64,000 bases of DNA, taken from contig JAEWIF010000004.1 in NCBI GenBank assembly GCA_023387335.1, positions 310,001 through 374,000 of the forward strand, written 5' to 3'. Source of the stretch: Pseudomonadota bacterium. GTDB taxonomy: Bacteria > Pseudomonadota > Gammaproteobacteria > Burkholderiales > Burkholderiaceae_C. How positions within the stretch are numbered: the stretch's first letter is position 1; each line of letters starts with the position of its first letter. Below the pieces are notes generated by a model that was given only the letters and a program-made list of their open reading frames with translations, did not search any database and had not been told where the DNA came from. Position numbers and translations under genes: made by a program. This document shows, piece by piece, positions 27,442-35,804 of the stretch.

Positions 27442-29508
27442 ATGCCCGCCACCGCGACCCTCTCGGCCCCCCAGAAGGCCCTGCAGAAAATGGGACTGGT
27501 GCGAGACATCGACCTGGCGCTGCACTTGCCGCTGCGCTACGAGGACGAGACCCGCATCGTGAAGCTGCGCGACGCCCGCGAAGGCGAGCCGGCGCAGATC
27601 GAGGGCGTCGTCACCGACAGCCAGGTGGCGTTCCGTCCGCGGCGCCAGCTGGTGGTGACGGTGGACGACGGCACCGACACCTGCGTGCTGCGCTTTTTCT
27701 CCTTCTATCCCTCGCAGCAGAAGGCGCTGGCCGTGGGCACGCGCATCCTGGCGCGGGGCGAACTCAAGGGCGGTTTCCTGGGCTGGCAGATGGTGCATCC
27801 CACCACGCGCGCGGCGGGCGGCGAGTTGCCGAACGCGCTGACGCCGGTCTATCCCACGGTGGCGGGGCTGCCGCAGTCGTACCTGCGAAAGGCGGTGCAG
27901 AGCGGGCTCACGCGCGCCGACCTCGCCGAGAGCGTGCCGTCGGAGCTGGCGCCGATGCTCAATCTCCAATCGGGATGGACGCTGCGCGACGCCTTGCAGT
28001 TCCTGCACCACCCGGGCCCGGACACCTCGCTCGCCGCGCTCGAGGACCGCAGCCATCCGGCCTGGCAGCGGCTGAAGGCGGAGGAGCTGCTCGCGCAGCA
28101 GCTGTCGCAATTGCAGAGCAAGCGCGAGCGTGACCAGCTGCGCGCGCCGAAGCTGGTCGCCAGGGAGGATGGTCTGCACGAACAGCTGCTGCGCGCCCTG
28201 CCCTTCGCGCTCACGAACGCACAGCGGCGCGTGGGCGAGGAGATCGCGCGCGACCTCACGCAGCCCGTGCCCATGCACCGGCTGCTGCAAGGCGACGTGG
28301 GCTCGGGCAAGACGGTGGTCGCCGCGCTCGCGGCCGCCGTGGCCATAGACGCCGGCTGGCAGTGCGCATTGATGGCGCCCACCGAGATCTTGGCGGAGCA
28401 GCATTTCCGCAAGCTGATCGGCTGGCTGGAGCCGCTGCTCGCGCCGCGCGGGCTCACGGTCGCCTGGCTCACCGGCGGCCAGAAGAAGAAGGAGCGCGGC
28501 GAGATGCTGGAGCGCATCGCCAGCGGCGAGGCGGCGCTGGTGGTCGGCACGCACGCGGTGATCCAGGAGCAGGTGCAGTTCAAGCGGCTGGCGCTGGCCA
28601 TCATCGACGAGCAGCACCGCTTCGGCGTCGCGCAGCGACTCGCGTTGCGGGGCAAGATGAACGAAGACGGGCAGGAGCCGCACATGCTCATGATGTCGGC
28701 CACACCCATCCCGCGAACGCTGGCGATGAGCTACTACGCCGACCTGGACGTCTCCACGCTGGACGAACTGCCGCCGGGCCGCACGCCGGTGATCACCAAG
28801 GTGGTGGCCGACAACCGGCGCGAGGAAGTGGTCGACCGCATCCGCGCGCAACTGGAACAGGGCCGGCAGGTGTACTGGGTCTGTCCGCTGATCGAGGAGA
28901 GCGAGGCGCTGGACCTCACCAACGCCACCGCCACGCACGAGGCGCTGTCGGCGGCCCTGCCGGGTGTGATGGTCGGCCTGCTGCATTCGCGCATGCCGGC
29001 GGCGGAGAAGAAGGCGGTGATGGCGCTGTTCTCCGGCGGGCAGATGGGCGTGCTGGTGTCCACCACCGTCATCGAGGTCGGCGTGGACGTGCCCAATGCC
29101 TCGCTGATGGTGATCGAGCATGCGGAGCGCTTCGGCCTGTCGCAGCTGCACCAGCTGCGCGGACGCGTCGGTCGCGGCGCGGCGGCTTCGGCCTGCGTGC
29201 TGCTCTATTCGCCGGGCGAGAACGGACGGCTGGGCGAGACGGCGCGAGCACGGCTCAAGGCCATGGCCGAGACGGCCGACGGCTTCGAGATCGCGCGGCG
29301 CGACCTGGACATCCGTGGGCCCGGCGAGTTCCTGGGCGCGCGGCAGTCGGGCGCGCCACTGCTGCGCTTCGCCGACCTGGCCACCGACACGCACCTGCTG
29401 CAGGCCGCGCGCGAGCTCGCGCCCCGCATGCTGGATCGCTTCCCCGAGCGGGCAGAGCGCCACGTCAGTCGCTGGTTGGGTGGAAAATCGGAATACCTGA
29501 AGGCATAG
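27442..29508 (+). CDS. recG: ATP-dependent DNA helicase RecG
   Basis: A 688-residue branch-migration helicase acting on stalled forks and Holliday junctions. The N-terminal wedge (OB-fold, about residues 50-150) precedes helicase motifs I (GDVGSGKTVVAALAAA), II (IIDEQHRFG, the RecG-type DEQH box), III (MMSATPIPRTLAM), and the C-terminal STTVIEVGVDVPNASLMVIE and QLRGRVGRG motifs. The ATG giving MPATATLSAPQKALQKMGL was chosen because upstream in-frame sequence is basic and unconserved. oxyR begins nine bases after its stop. Confidence 0.96.
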   Translation: MPATATLSAPQKALQKMGLVRDIDLALHLPLRYEDETRIVKLRDAREGEPAQIEGVVTDSQVAFRPRRQLVVTVDDGTDTCVLRFFSFYPSQQKALAVGTRILARGELKGGFLGWQMVHPTTRAAGGELPNALTPVYPTVAGLPQSYLRKAVQSGLTRADLAESVPSELAPMLNLQSGWTLRDALQFLHHPGPDTSLAALEDRSHPAWQRLKAEELLAQQLSQLQSKRERDQLRAPKLVAREDGLHEQLLRALPFALTNAQRRVGEEIARDLTQPVPMHRLLQGDVGSGKTVVAALAAAVAIDAGWQCALMAPTEILAEQHFRKLIGWLEPLLAPRGLTVAWLTGGQKKKERGEMLERIASGEAALVVGTHAVIQEQVQFKRLALAIIDEQHRFGVAQRLALRGKMNEDGQEPHMLMMSATPIPRTLAMSYYADLDVSTLDELPPGRTPVITKVVADNRREEVVDRIRAQLEQGRQVYWVCPLIEESEALDLTNATATHEALSAALPGVMVGLLHSRMPAAEKKAVMALFSGGQMGVLVSTTVIEVGVDVPNASLMVIEHAERFGLSQLHQLRGRVGRGAAASACVLLYSPGENGRLGETARARLKAMAETADGFEIARRDLDIRGPGEFLGARQSGAPLLRFADLATDTHLLQAARELAPRMLDRFPERAERHVSRWLGGKSEYLKA

Positions 29509-29517
29509 AACAAGACA

Positions 29518-30471
29518 ATGACGCTGACCGAACTCAAGTACATCGTCGCCGTTGCCCGCGAGAAGCATTTCGGCAAGGCGGCCGAGGCTTGCTTCGTGTC
29601 CCAGCCCACGTTGTCGGTCGCGATCAAGAAGCTCGAGGACGAGCTCGAGGTGAAGCTGTTCGAGCGCAGCGCCAACGAGGTCAGCGCCACGCCGCTGGGC
29701 GAGGAGATCGTGCGGCAGGCGCAGAGCGTGCTGGAGCAGGCCGCGGCCATCAAGGAGATCGCCAAGCGCGGCAAGGACCCGCTGGCCGGGCCGCTGAAGC
29801 TCGGCGTGATCTACACCATCGGACCGTACCTGCTGCCCGACCTGGTCCGGCAGGCGATCGCGCGCACGCCGCAGATGCCGCTGATGCTGCAGGAGAACTT
29901 CACCGTCAAGCTGCTGGAGATGCTGCGCACCGGCGAGATCGACTGCGCCGTCATGGCCGAACCTTTCCCCGACACGGGGCTCGCGCTCGCCGGGCTGTAC
30001 GACGAACCCTTCCTCGCGGCCGTGCCCAGCACGCATCCGCTGGCCGAACGCAAGACCATCACCGCGCAGGAGCTCAAGAGCGAGACCATGCTGCTGCTGG
30101 GCACCGGCCACTGCTTCCGCGACCACGTGCTGGAGGTCTGCCCCGAGTTCGCCCGCTTCTCCAGCGACGCCGAGGGCATCCGCAAGAGCTTCGAAGGCTC
30201 TTCGCTGGAGACCATCAAGCACATGGTGGCCGCCGGCATGGGCATCACGCTGGTGCCGCGCCTGTCGGTGCCCAAGGAAGCGATGGATGCCAAGCCCAAG
30301 CGCCGCAAGGACGACCAGGCCTTCGTGCGCTACATCCCTTTCGACGGCGACCCGCCGACGCGGCGCGTGGTGCTGGCCTGGCGGCGCAGCTTCACCCGCT
30401 ACGAGGCCATCGCCGCGCTGCGCAACGCGATCTATGCCTGTGAATTGCCGGGCGTGAAGAGACTCTCATGA
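29518..30471 (+). CDS. oxyR: hydrogen-peroxide-sensing LysR regulator OxyR
   Basis: A 317-residue LTTR with the OxyR-type HTH (MTLTELKYIVAVAREKHFGKAAE ... VSQPTLSVAIKKLEDELEV). The two redox cysteines fall exactly at residues 199 (GTGHCFRDH) and 208 (LEVCPEF), the same numbers and spacing as E. coli OxyR Cys199/Cys208, so a peroxide-formed disulphide switch is strongly supported. It overlaps the following DyP peroxidase start by ATGA, so the sensor and a peroxide-using enzyme are translated together. This is different from the classical oxyS/oxyR or katG arrangements. Confidence 0.95.
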   Translation: MTLTELKYIVAVAREKHFGKAAEACFVSQPTLSVAIKKLEDELEVKLFERSANEVSATPLGEEIVRQAQSVLEQAAAIKEIAKRGKDPLAGPLKLGVIYTIGPYLLPDLVRQAIARTPQMPLMLQENFTVKLLEMLRTGEIDCAVMAEPFPDTGLALAGLYDEPFLAAVPSTHPLAERKTITAQELKSETMLLLGTGHCFRDHVLEVCPEFARFSSDAEGIRKSFEGSSLETIKHMVAAGMGITLVPRLSVPKEAMDAKPKRRKDDQAFVRYIPFDGDPPTRRVVLAWRRSFTRYEAIAALRNAIYACELPGVKRLS

Positions 30472-31385
30472 AAGACGCCAAGCTGTACCAACCCGGAATC
30501 CTCGACGGCGTGCCCGCCGTCGCCCGTTTCGTCACCTTCGCCATCCCCGACAAGGGAACGGACGCGAAGGCCATCCGCGAGGCGCTGACGCGGCTCGCGC
30601 CGCTCGTGAACGGCAGCGATGCCGTGTTGGGCATCGGCCCTTCGCTGGTCGCGGCGCTGGACGCGAAGGTGCCCGGCCTGCACGAGTTTCCCGACCTCTC
30701 GCGCGAGGGCGTGCGCGTGCCGTCCACGCCCGGCACGTTGTGGGTCTGGGTGCGCGGAGACGACCTGGGCGACCTGCTGATGCTCACCCGCAAGGTGCAG
30801 AAGGCGCTGGCGCCGGCGTTCGCCGTTCGGCACGTGGTCGATGCGTTCCGCCACGCGCTGGGCGACAGCGGCCACGGCCGCGACCTCACCGGCTACGAGG
30901 ACGGCACCGAGAACCCCACCGGCGAGAAGGCCGAGGAAGCGGCATTCGCGCACGGCCAGGGCGAGGGCATCGACGGCTCCAGCTACGTGGCCGTGCAGCA
31001 GTGGGTGCACGACCTCGACGCGTTCGAGGCACTGGGCGACGAGGCGGCCAACCACCACTTCGGCCGCCACCGCGAGACGAACGAGGAGTTGGAGGACGCG
31101 CCCGAGTGGGCCCACGTCAAGCGCACCGCGCAGGAAAGCTTCGAGCCCGAAGCCTTCGTGCTGCGCCGCTCCATGCCCTGGATGATGAGCATGCAGGCGG
31201 GCCTGAACTTCGTCGCGTTCGGCAAGTCGTTCGACGCCTTCGAGGCGCAGATGCGCCGCATGGCCGGCCACGACGACGGCATCGTCGACGCGATGTTCCG
31301 CATCAGCAAGCCGGTCAACGGCGCGTACTACTGGTGTCCGCCGATGCGAGGCGGCCAGCTCGACCTGCGCCAACTCGGTCTCTGA
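30468..31385 (+). CDS. DyP-type haem peroxidase (YfeX-like)
   Basis: A 305-residue dye-decolourising peroxidase of the B/YfeX-like class. The distal GXXDG motif is GYEDG at residues 142-146 with Asp145. HFGRHRETNEELEDAP supplies the proximal-side His region, and the distal Arg lies in LRRSMPWMM. No signal peptide or C-terminal encapsulin-targeting tail is obvious, so it is probably cytoplasmic. Coupled to oxyR by a 4-bp overlap and followed four bases later by ubiA. A role in peroxide removal under OxyR control is inferred from context. Confidence 0.92.
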   Translation: MKDAKLYQPGILDGVPAVARFVTFAIPDKGTDAKAIREALTRLAPLVNGSDAVLGIGPSLVAALDAKVPGLHEFPDLSREGVRVPSTPGTLWVWVRGDDLGDLLMLTRKVQKALAPAFAVRHVVDAFRHALGDSGHGRDLTGYEDGTENPTGEKAEEAAFAHGQGEGIDGSSYVAVQQWVHDLDAFEALGDEAANHHFGRHRETNEELEDAPEWAHVKRTAQESFEPEAFVLRRSMPWMMSMQAGLNFVAFGKSFDAFEAQMRRMAGHDDGIVDAMFRISKPVNGAYYWCPPMRGGQLDLRQLGL

Positions 31386-31389
31386 CGCC

Positions 31390-32253
31390 TTGCACCTGCT
31401 GAACCGGCTTCCTCTCTGGCTGGACCTGATCCGCTGGAACCGTCCGGCGGGCTGGCTGCTGCTGCTGTGGCCCACGCTCAGCGCGCTGTGGGTGGCGGCG
31501 CACGGCTTCCCGGGCTGGCACCTGCTGGCGGTGTTCACCCTCGGCACGGTGCTGATGCGCAGCGCGGGCTGCTGCGTCAACGACGTGGCCGACCGCGACT
31601 TCGACAGGCACGTCAAGCGCACCGCGCAGCGGCCGGTCACGTCGGGGCAGGTGTCGGTGAAGGAGGCGCTGGCGCTGGGCGCGGTGCTCGCGCTGCTGGC
31701 GTTCGCGCTGGTGCTCACCACCAACACCGTGACCATCCTGTGGTCGTTCGCCGCGCTGGCGATCTCGCTGGCCTATCCGTACGCCAAGCGCTACGTGTCG
31801 ATGCCGCAGGCGGTGCTGGGCATCGCCTTCAGTTTCGGCATCCCGATGGCCTTCGCGGCGGTGCAGTCGCGCGTGCCGCTGCTCGCCTGGGTGCTGCTGC
31901 TGGGCAACCTGTTCTGGGTGCTGGCCTACGACACCGAGTACGCGATGGTCGATCGCGACGACGACCTGAAGATCGGCATCAAGACCTCGGCCATCACGCT
32001 GGGGCGCGCCGACGTGGCGGTGGTGATGGCGTGCTACGGCGCGTTCATCGCGATCTGGGTGCTGGCGCTGGCGCCGCGGCAACTGGGGGTGCCGTTCTAC
32101 ATCGGCGTCCTCGCCGCCGTGGCGCAGGCGTTGTGGCACTGGCAGCTGATCCGCGAGCGCACGCGCGAAGGCTGCTTCAAGGCCTTCCGCCTGAACCACT
32201 GGGTGGGGTTCGCGGTGTTCGCCGGCATCGTGGCCGGCTACGCGCTCAAGTAA
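31390..32253 (+). CDS. ubiA: 4-hydroxybenzoate polyprenyltransferase
   Basis: A 287-residue integral membrane prenyltransferase that condenses polyprenyl diphosphate with 4-hydroxybenzoate in ubiquinone synthesis. The two Asp-rich motifs are NDVADRDFDRHVKRT and DTEYAMVDRDDD. About nine transmembrane helices. The start must be TTG (31390-31392, TTGCACCTG): no ATG or GTG gives a full N-terminus and the sequence LLNRLPLWLDLIRWNRPAGW is already the conserved start. It ends six bases before the convergent proC stop. Confidence 0.94.
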   Translation: MHLLNRLPLWLDLIRWNRPAGWLLLLWPTLSALWVAAHGFPGWHLLAVFTLGTVLMRSAGCCVNDVADRDFDRHVKRTAQRPVTSGQVSVKEALALGAVLALLAFALVLTTNTVTILWSFAALAISLAYPYAKRYVSMPQAVLGIAFSFGIPMAFAAVQSRVPLLAWVLLLGNLFWVLAYDTEYAMVDRDDDLKIGIKTSAITLGRADVAVVMACYGAFIAIWVLALAPRQLGVPFYIGVLAAVAQALWHWQLIRERTREGCFKAFRLNHWVGFAVFAGIVAGYALK

Positions 32254-32259
32254 CTTTCT

Positions 32260-33084
32260 TCAGCCGCGACCGAACTCGTCGCCGAGTTCCGCCGCGCGCC
32301 TGCAAGCGGCCTGCATCGCCTCGACGAACTTGTCGGCCACGCCGGATTGCTGCATCGACGTGAGCGCGGCGTAGGTCGTGCCGCCCTTGGACGTCACGCG
32401 CTCGCGCAGCACCGAAGGCGGCTCGCTCGAAGCGCGCGCCAGTTCGGACGCCCCGCAGAAGGTGCCGATGGCCAGCTGCTGCGCGGTGGCGGCGGGCAGG
32501 CCCATCTCCTGGCCGGCGCGAGTCATCGCCTCGATGAAATAGAACACGTAGGCGGGACCGGAGCCGGAGAGCGCAGTGACCGCATCGAGCTGCTGCTCGC
32601 CATCGACCCACAGCGTCGCGCCAGTGGGTGCGAGCACCTGTTCGACCAGCGCGCGATCGTCCTTCGACACGCCCGCGCGGGCGAACAGAGCCGTCATGCC
32701 CCGCCCGACCAGCGCCGGCGTGTTGGGCATGGACCGCACGATGCGGTCGGTGCCCAGCCACTGCTTGATGCTGTCCGAGCGGATGCCCGCGGCCACGCTC
32801 AGGTGCAGCGCGTTCTTCGCGTGCGGCGCCACGGCCTGCGCGGCGTCGCGGAAGGTCTGAGGCTTCACCGCCCACACGACCACGGCGGCGTCGGCGAGCG
32901 ACGCGCCGGCCTGGGCGTGCGCCTTGACGCCGAAGTCGCGGGCGAGCCGCTCGCGCGCCTCGTCCCAGGGCTCGACGACCTGGACGCTGGCGGCGGACAG
33001 GCCCTGCTTGAGCAGGCCGCCGAGGATCGCGGAGGCCATGTTGCCGCCGCCGATGAATGCGATGCGCGTATTCGCTGGAACCAT
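32260..33084 (-). CDS. proC: pyrroline-5-carboxylate reductase
   Basis: A 274-residue NAD(P)H-dependent reductase completing proline synthesis. Rossmann motif IAFIGGGNMASAILGGL at the N-terminus, VVWAVKPQ, IVRSMPNTPALVGRGMTALF, and the C-terminal signature DAVTALSGSGPAYVFYFIEAM are all present. Length is standard. The ATG chosen directly precedes the Rossmann strand. Same strand as the LacI gene 26 bp upstream, but a functional link is not evident. Confidence 0.96.
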   Translation of the reverse strand: MVPANTRIAFIGGGNMASAILGGLLKQGLSAASVQVVEPWDEARERLARDFGVKAHAQAGASLADAAVVVWAVKPQTFRDAAQAVAPHAKNALHLSVAAGIRSDSIKQWLGTDRIVRSMPNTPALVGRGMTALFARAGVSKDDRALVEQVLAPTGATLWVDGEQQLDAVTALSGSGPAYVFYFIEAMTRAGQEMGLPAATAQQLAIGTFCGASELARASSEPPSVLRERVTSKGGTTYAALTSMQQSGVADKFVEAMQAACRRAAELGDEFGRG

Positions 33085-33110
33085 GGGCGCGAGTCTAGTC
33101 GCGCGCGGGT

Positions 33111-34166
33111 TCAGTCTTCCCGCGGCGCGGCCGTGCTGCCGCGGCACACCAGCTCGACAGGGAACTGGCGGTGTGCCATCCAGTCGTCGTCTTCCAGCCG
33201 CGCCACCAGCTGGTCGGCGGCGGCGCGGCCGATGTCGATGATGGGCGTGGCCACGCTGGTGAGCGCGGGCGTCTGCGTGGCGCCCAGGTCGGTGTTGTCC
33301 ACGCCGGTGATCGACATGTCGCGCGGGATCTCCAGGCCGGCCTTGCGGCAGGCCTGCATCGCGCCGACGGCGAACACGTCGTTGGTGGCGACCACGGCCG
33401 TGGGCCGATCGGGCGCGGCCAGCAGGCGCTGCATGCCGGCCTCGGCGGTGGCCAGCGAGATCGGCTCGTAGGCGACGTGCTGCGGATCCAGCCGCAAACC
33501 GCGATCCGCGAGCGCGGCACGCACGCCTTCGCCGCGGGCGCGCGCGCGGTCGTTGCCTTCCACCGGCGCGCTGAGCAGGCCGATGCGGCGATGGCCGAGG
33601 TCCAGCAGATGTTTGGTCGCCTCGTACGTCGCGGCGCGGTTGTCGAAGCCGATGCAGGGATGGCGCTGCATCGGGTCCACGCCCCAGGTGAGCACGTACG
33701 GGCGGCCGTAGTCCTCCAGCAGCGAGAAGAGGCCTGGCTCGTGGTCGAGGCCGACGAGCATGAAGGCGTCCACGCCGTGTTCCACCAGCTGCGAGGCGAT
33801 GCGCGTTTCCGCGGCCAGGTCGTAGTGGTGTTCGGCCAGCACCAGGGCATAGCCGCGCTCGTCCAGCCGCTGGTGCAGGGCGCTGGTGGTGCGCGCGTAC
33901 AGCGCGTAGTCGAACGAAGGGACGATGGCGCCGACCATCTTGCTGCGGTGGCTGCGCAGCGTGCGCGCGGCGCCATGCGGCACGTAGCGAAGCTTGGACG
34001 CCGCATCCAGCACGCGCTGGCGCGTGGCCGGATCCACCTGCTGGGAGTTGTTCAGGACGCGCGAAACCGTGGCCGTCGAAACGCCGGCCAGCTGCGCCAC
34101 GTCCTTGGCGCCCGAGCGCGGCCTGCGCGAGGCCGGCACCGACTTGCCGGAAGACTCCCTGTCCAT
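33111..34166 (-). CDS. LacI-family transcriptional regulator of the sulfatase/ABC module
   Basis: A 351-residue LacI/GalR-type repressor. The HTH and hinge helix are at about residues 18-70 (AKDVAQLAGVSTATVSRVLN, then LRYVPHGAARTLRS), followed by a periplasmic-binding-protein-like sugar domain (VGAIVPSFDYALYART, VVATNDVFAVGAMQACRKAG, DMSITGVDNTDLG). ATG at 34166 is preceded by AGGGGGC; in-frame starts further upstream run through the operator and were rejected. It is divergent from the ABC-sulfatase operon, with one operator-like site before its own gene and another before the operon, so autoregulation and control of the operon by a sugar ligand are likely. Confidence 0.92.
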   Translation of the reverse strand: MDRESSGKSVPASRRPRSGAKDVAQLAGVSTATVSRVLNNSQQVDPATRQRVLDAASKLRYVPHGAARTLRSHRSKMVGAIVPSFDYALYARTTSALHQRLDERGYALVLAEHHYDLAAETRIASQLVEHGVDAFMLVGLDHEPGLFSLLEDYGRPYVLTWGVDPMQRHPCIGFDNRAATYEATKHLLDLGHRRIGLLSAPVEGNDRARARGEGVRAALADRGLRLDPQHVAYEPISLATAEAGMQRLLAAPDRPTAVVATNDVFAVGAMQACRKAGLEIPRDMSITGVDNTDLGATQTPALTSVATPIIDIGRAAADQLVARLEDDDWMAHRQFPVELVCRGSTAAPRED

Positions 34167-34175
34167 ACGCCCCCT

Positions 34176-34189
34176 TGAAAACGATTGCA
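34176..34189. promoter_or_regulatory. LacI-type operator upstream of the LacI gene
   Basis: TGAAAACGATTGCA fits the LacI/GalR half-site logic TGnAAnCGnTTnCA. It lies nine bases upstream of the repressor ATG, where binding would block the repressor's own transcription or early elongation. Its right half, CGATTGCATG, is identical to that of the second site. Confidence 0.7.
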
Positions 34190-34290
34190 TGATTCTGGCC
34201 GAGGCAGAAGCAAATGAAAACTGGGTCGTTGGGGAAATCACTAGGAGAAAACAGAATGACGAGGCAGCGGCGGACCGCTAGACTGGCCGC

Positions 34291-34308
34291 CATGTAATCG
34301 ATTGCATG
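34291..34308. promoter_or_regulatory. LacI-type operator upstream of the ABC-sulfatase operon
   Basis: CATGTAATCGATTGCATG is an 18-bp palindrome with a single mismatched pair, centred on the CG step typical of LacI-family operators. It lies about 70 bp before the receptor ATG and about 100 bp from the first operator, so the two could be looped or occupied independently. Confidence 0.75.
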
Positions 34309-34378
34309 GACCGGGTCGCCGAGCGCGTCCGGGCCGCCGCTTTCCCTCTCACCCCCGAGACGACCAAGGAGAAGAGCG

Positions 34379-35797
34379 ATGAACAAGGACGACTTCGACC
34401 CCGCCGGCGCCCTGCCCGGCAACCGCCGCCAGTTCATGGGCCAGGCGGCCGCGCTGGGCGCGGCCGCCGGCCTGGGCGGCTGGAGCGGCGCGGCGCTCGC
34501 GCAAGGCGCGCCCGACCTCGCGCCCTACCAGCGCGCCAAGATCAACTGGAAGCAGGCGGAAGGCGAGTCGATCTCCATCGCGGTGATCCCGGCCAGCTAC
34601 TTCGACAACCTGCTCGGCCTGCTGCCGCAGTTCGAGGCGCTCACCGGCGTGAAGGTGCGCGCCGAGAAGGTGCCGCCCGGCCAGATCCGCCAGAAGGCGA
34701 TGCTGGACCTGTCGTCCAAGACGGCCACATACGCCACCCACGCCGCGGACCCGATGTACTACCCGCTGTACGTGTCCAACAAGTGGGTGGAACCGCTCGA
34801 CAAGTACCTGAACGACGCCAGCCTCACCGACCCGGCCTGGTTCAACTACAACGACATCTTCAAGGCCTGGCGCGAGGCCGACTCGGTGGACGGCAAGCCC
34901 TACGGCATCCCGTACGACGGCGAGGTGACGGTGCAGGTCTATCGCAAGGACCTGTACGACGCCAAGGGGCTCAAGCCGGCCGAGACCTACGAGCAGCTGC
35001 TGTCCAACGCCAAGGCGCTGAACGACCCGGGCAACCGCGTGTTCGGCCTGGCCATGCGCGGCTTCTCGGGCGCGGGCCAGAACATGTACATCTACCCGTC
35101 GCTGCTGCGCGGCTTCGGCGGCGACTGGTTCCAGAACAAGAACGTGGTCGTCAACACGCCGCAGGCGGTGCAGGCGCTGGAGTGGTACGTCAATGCGCTG
35201 TCCCAGTACGCGCCGCCCGCGGTGCGCAACTGGAACTGGCCGGACATCGCCGATGCCTTCTCGCAGGGCACGGTGGCCTGCTACCTGGACGCGCACTCGT
35301 CCGCCGCGGTGATCACCAACCCCGAGAAGTCCAAGGTGGTCGGCAAGGTCGCCTACGCACGCTGGCCCAAGGGCCCGTCGGGCAAGCGCGTGACCTCGAT
35401 CTGGAACTGGGGTTTCCCGATCAACGCCGCGCTCAGCGACAAGCAGAAGAAGGCCACCTGGCTGTTCATCAGCTGGGCCGCCTCGGCCGAGACGCAGGCG
35501 CGCACGTCGTGGAAGTTCGACGGTCCGGCCAAGCGCTCGGGCCTGAACCGCACGTCGCTGTGGAAGTCGCAGGAGTTCGCCGCCGCGATGAAGAGCGCGG
35601 GCGACAACTTCATCCCCGCCGCGCTCGAATCGCTGGAGCAGGACACCGACGTCGAATGGCGTCCGCGCGTGCCGCAGTGGCCCGCCATCGGCGAGACCAT
35701 GGCCACGGCCATCCAGTCGGCGCTGGTCGGCCAGAAGAAGCCCAAGGAAGCGCTCGACGAGGCCCAGGCGCGCATCGCGCAGATCATGAAGGCCTGA
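34379..35797 (+). CDS. ABC transporter substrate-binding protein (sugar type, Tat-exported)
   Basis: A 472-residue extracellular solute-binding protein of the family-1 (MalE-like) fold. A Tat-type signal carries NRRQFMGQAAALGAAAG and ends ALAQGA. The mature body has family features FEALTGVKVRAEKVPPGQIRQK, ADSVDGKPYGIPYDGEVTV and WIWGFPIN-like lobes. Such receptors bind mono- or oligosaccharides or polyols. Export through Tat suggests folding or cofactor binding before export. First gene of the operon, about 70 bp downstream of a LacI operator; the sulfatase further on suggests a sulfated ligand. Confidence 0.9.
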   Translation: MNKDDFDPAGALPGNRRQFMGQAAALGAAAGLGGWSGAALAQGAPDLAPYQRAKINWKQAEGESISIAVIPASYFDNLLGLLPQFEALTGVKVRAEKVPPGQIRQKAMLDLSSKTATYATHAADPMYYPLYVSNKWVEPLDKYLNDASLTDPAWFNYNDIFKAWREADSVDGKPYGIPYDGEVTVQVYRKDLYDAKGLKPAETYEQLLSNAKALNDPGNRVFGLAMRGFSGAGQNMYIYPSLLRGFGGDWFQNKNVVVNTPQAVQALEWYVNALSQYAPPAVRNWNWPDIADAFSQGTVACYLDAHSSAAVITNPEKSKVVGKVAYARWPKGPSGKRVTSIWNWGFPINAALSDKQKKATWLFISWAASAETQARTSWKFDGPAKRSGLNRTSLWKSQEFAAAMKSAGDNFIPAALESLEQDTDVEWRPRVPQWPAIGETMATAIQSALVGQKKPKEALDEAQARIAQIMKA

Positions 35798-35804
35798 ATT
35801 CCCG

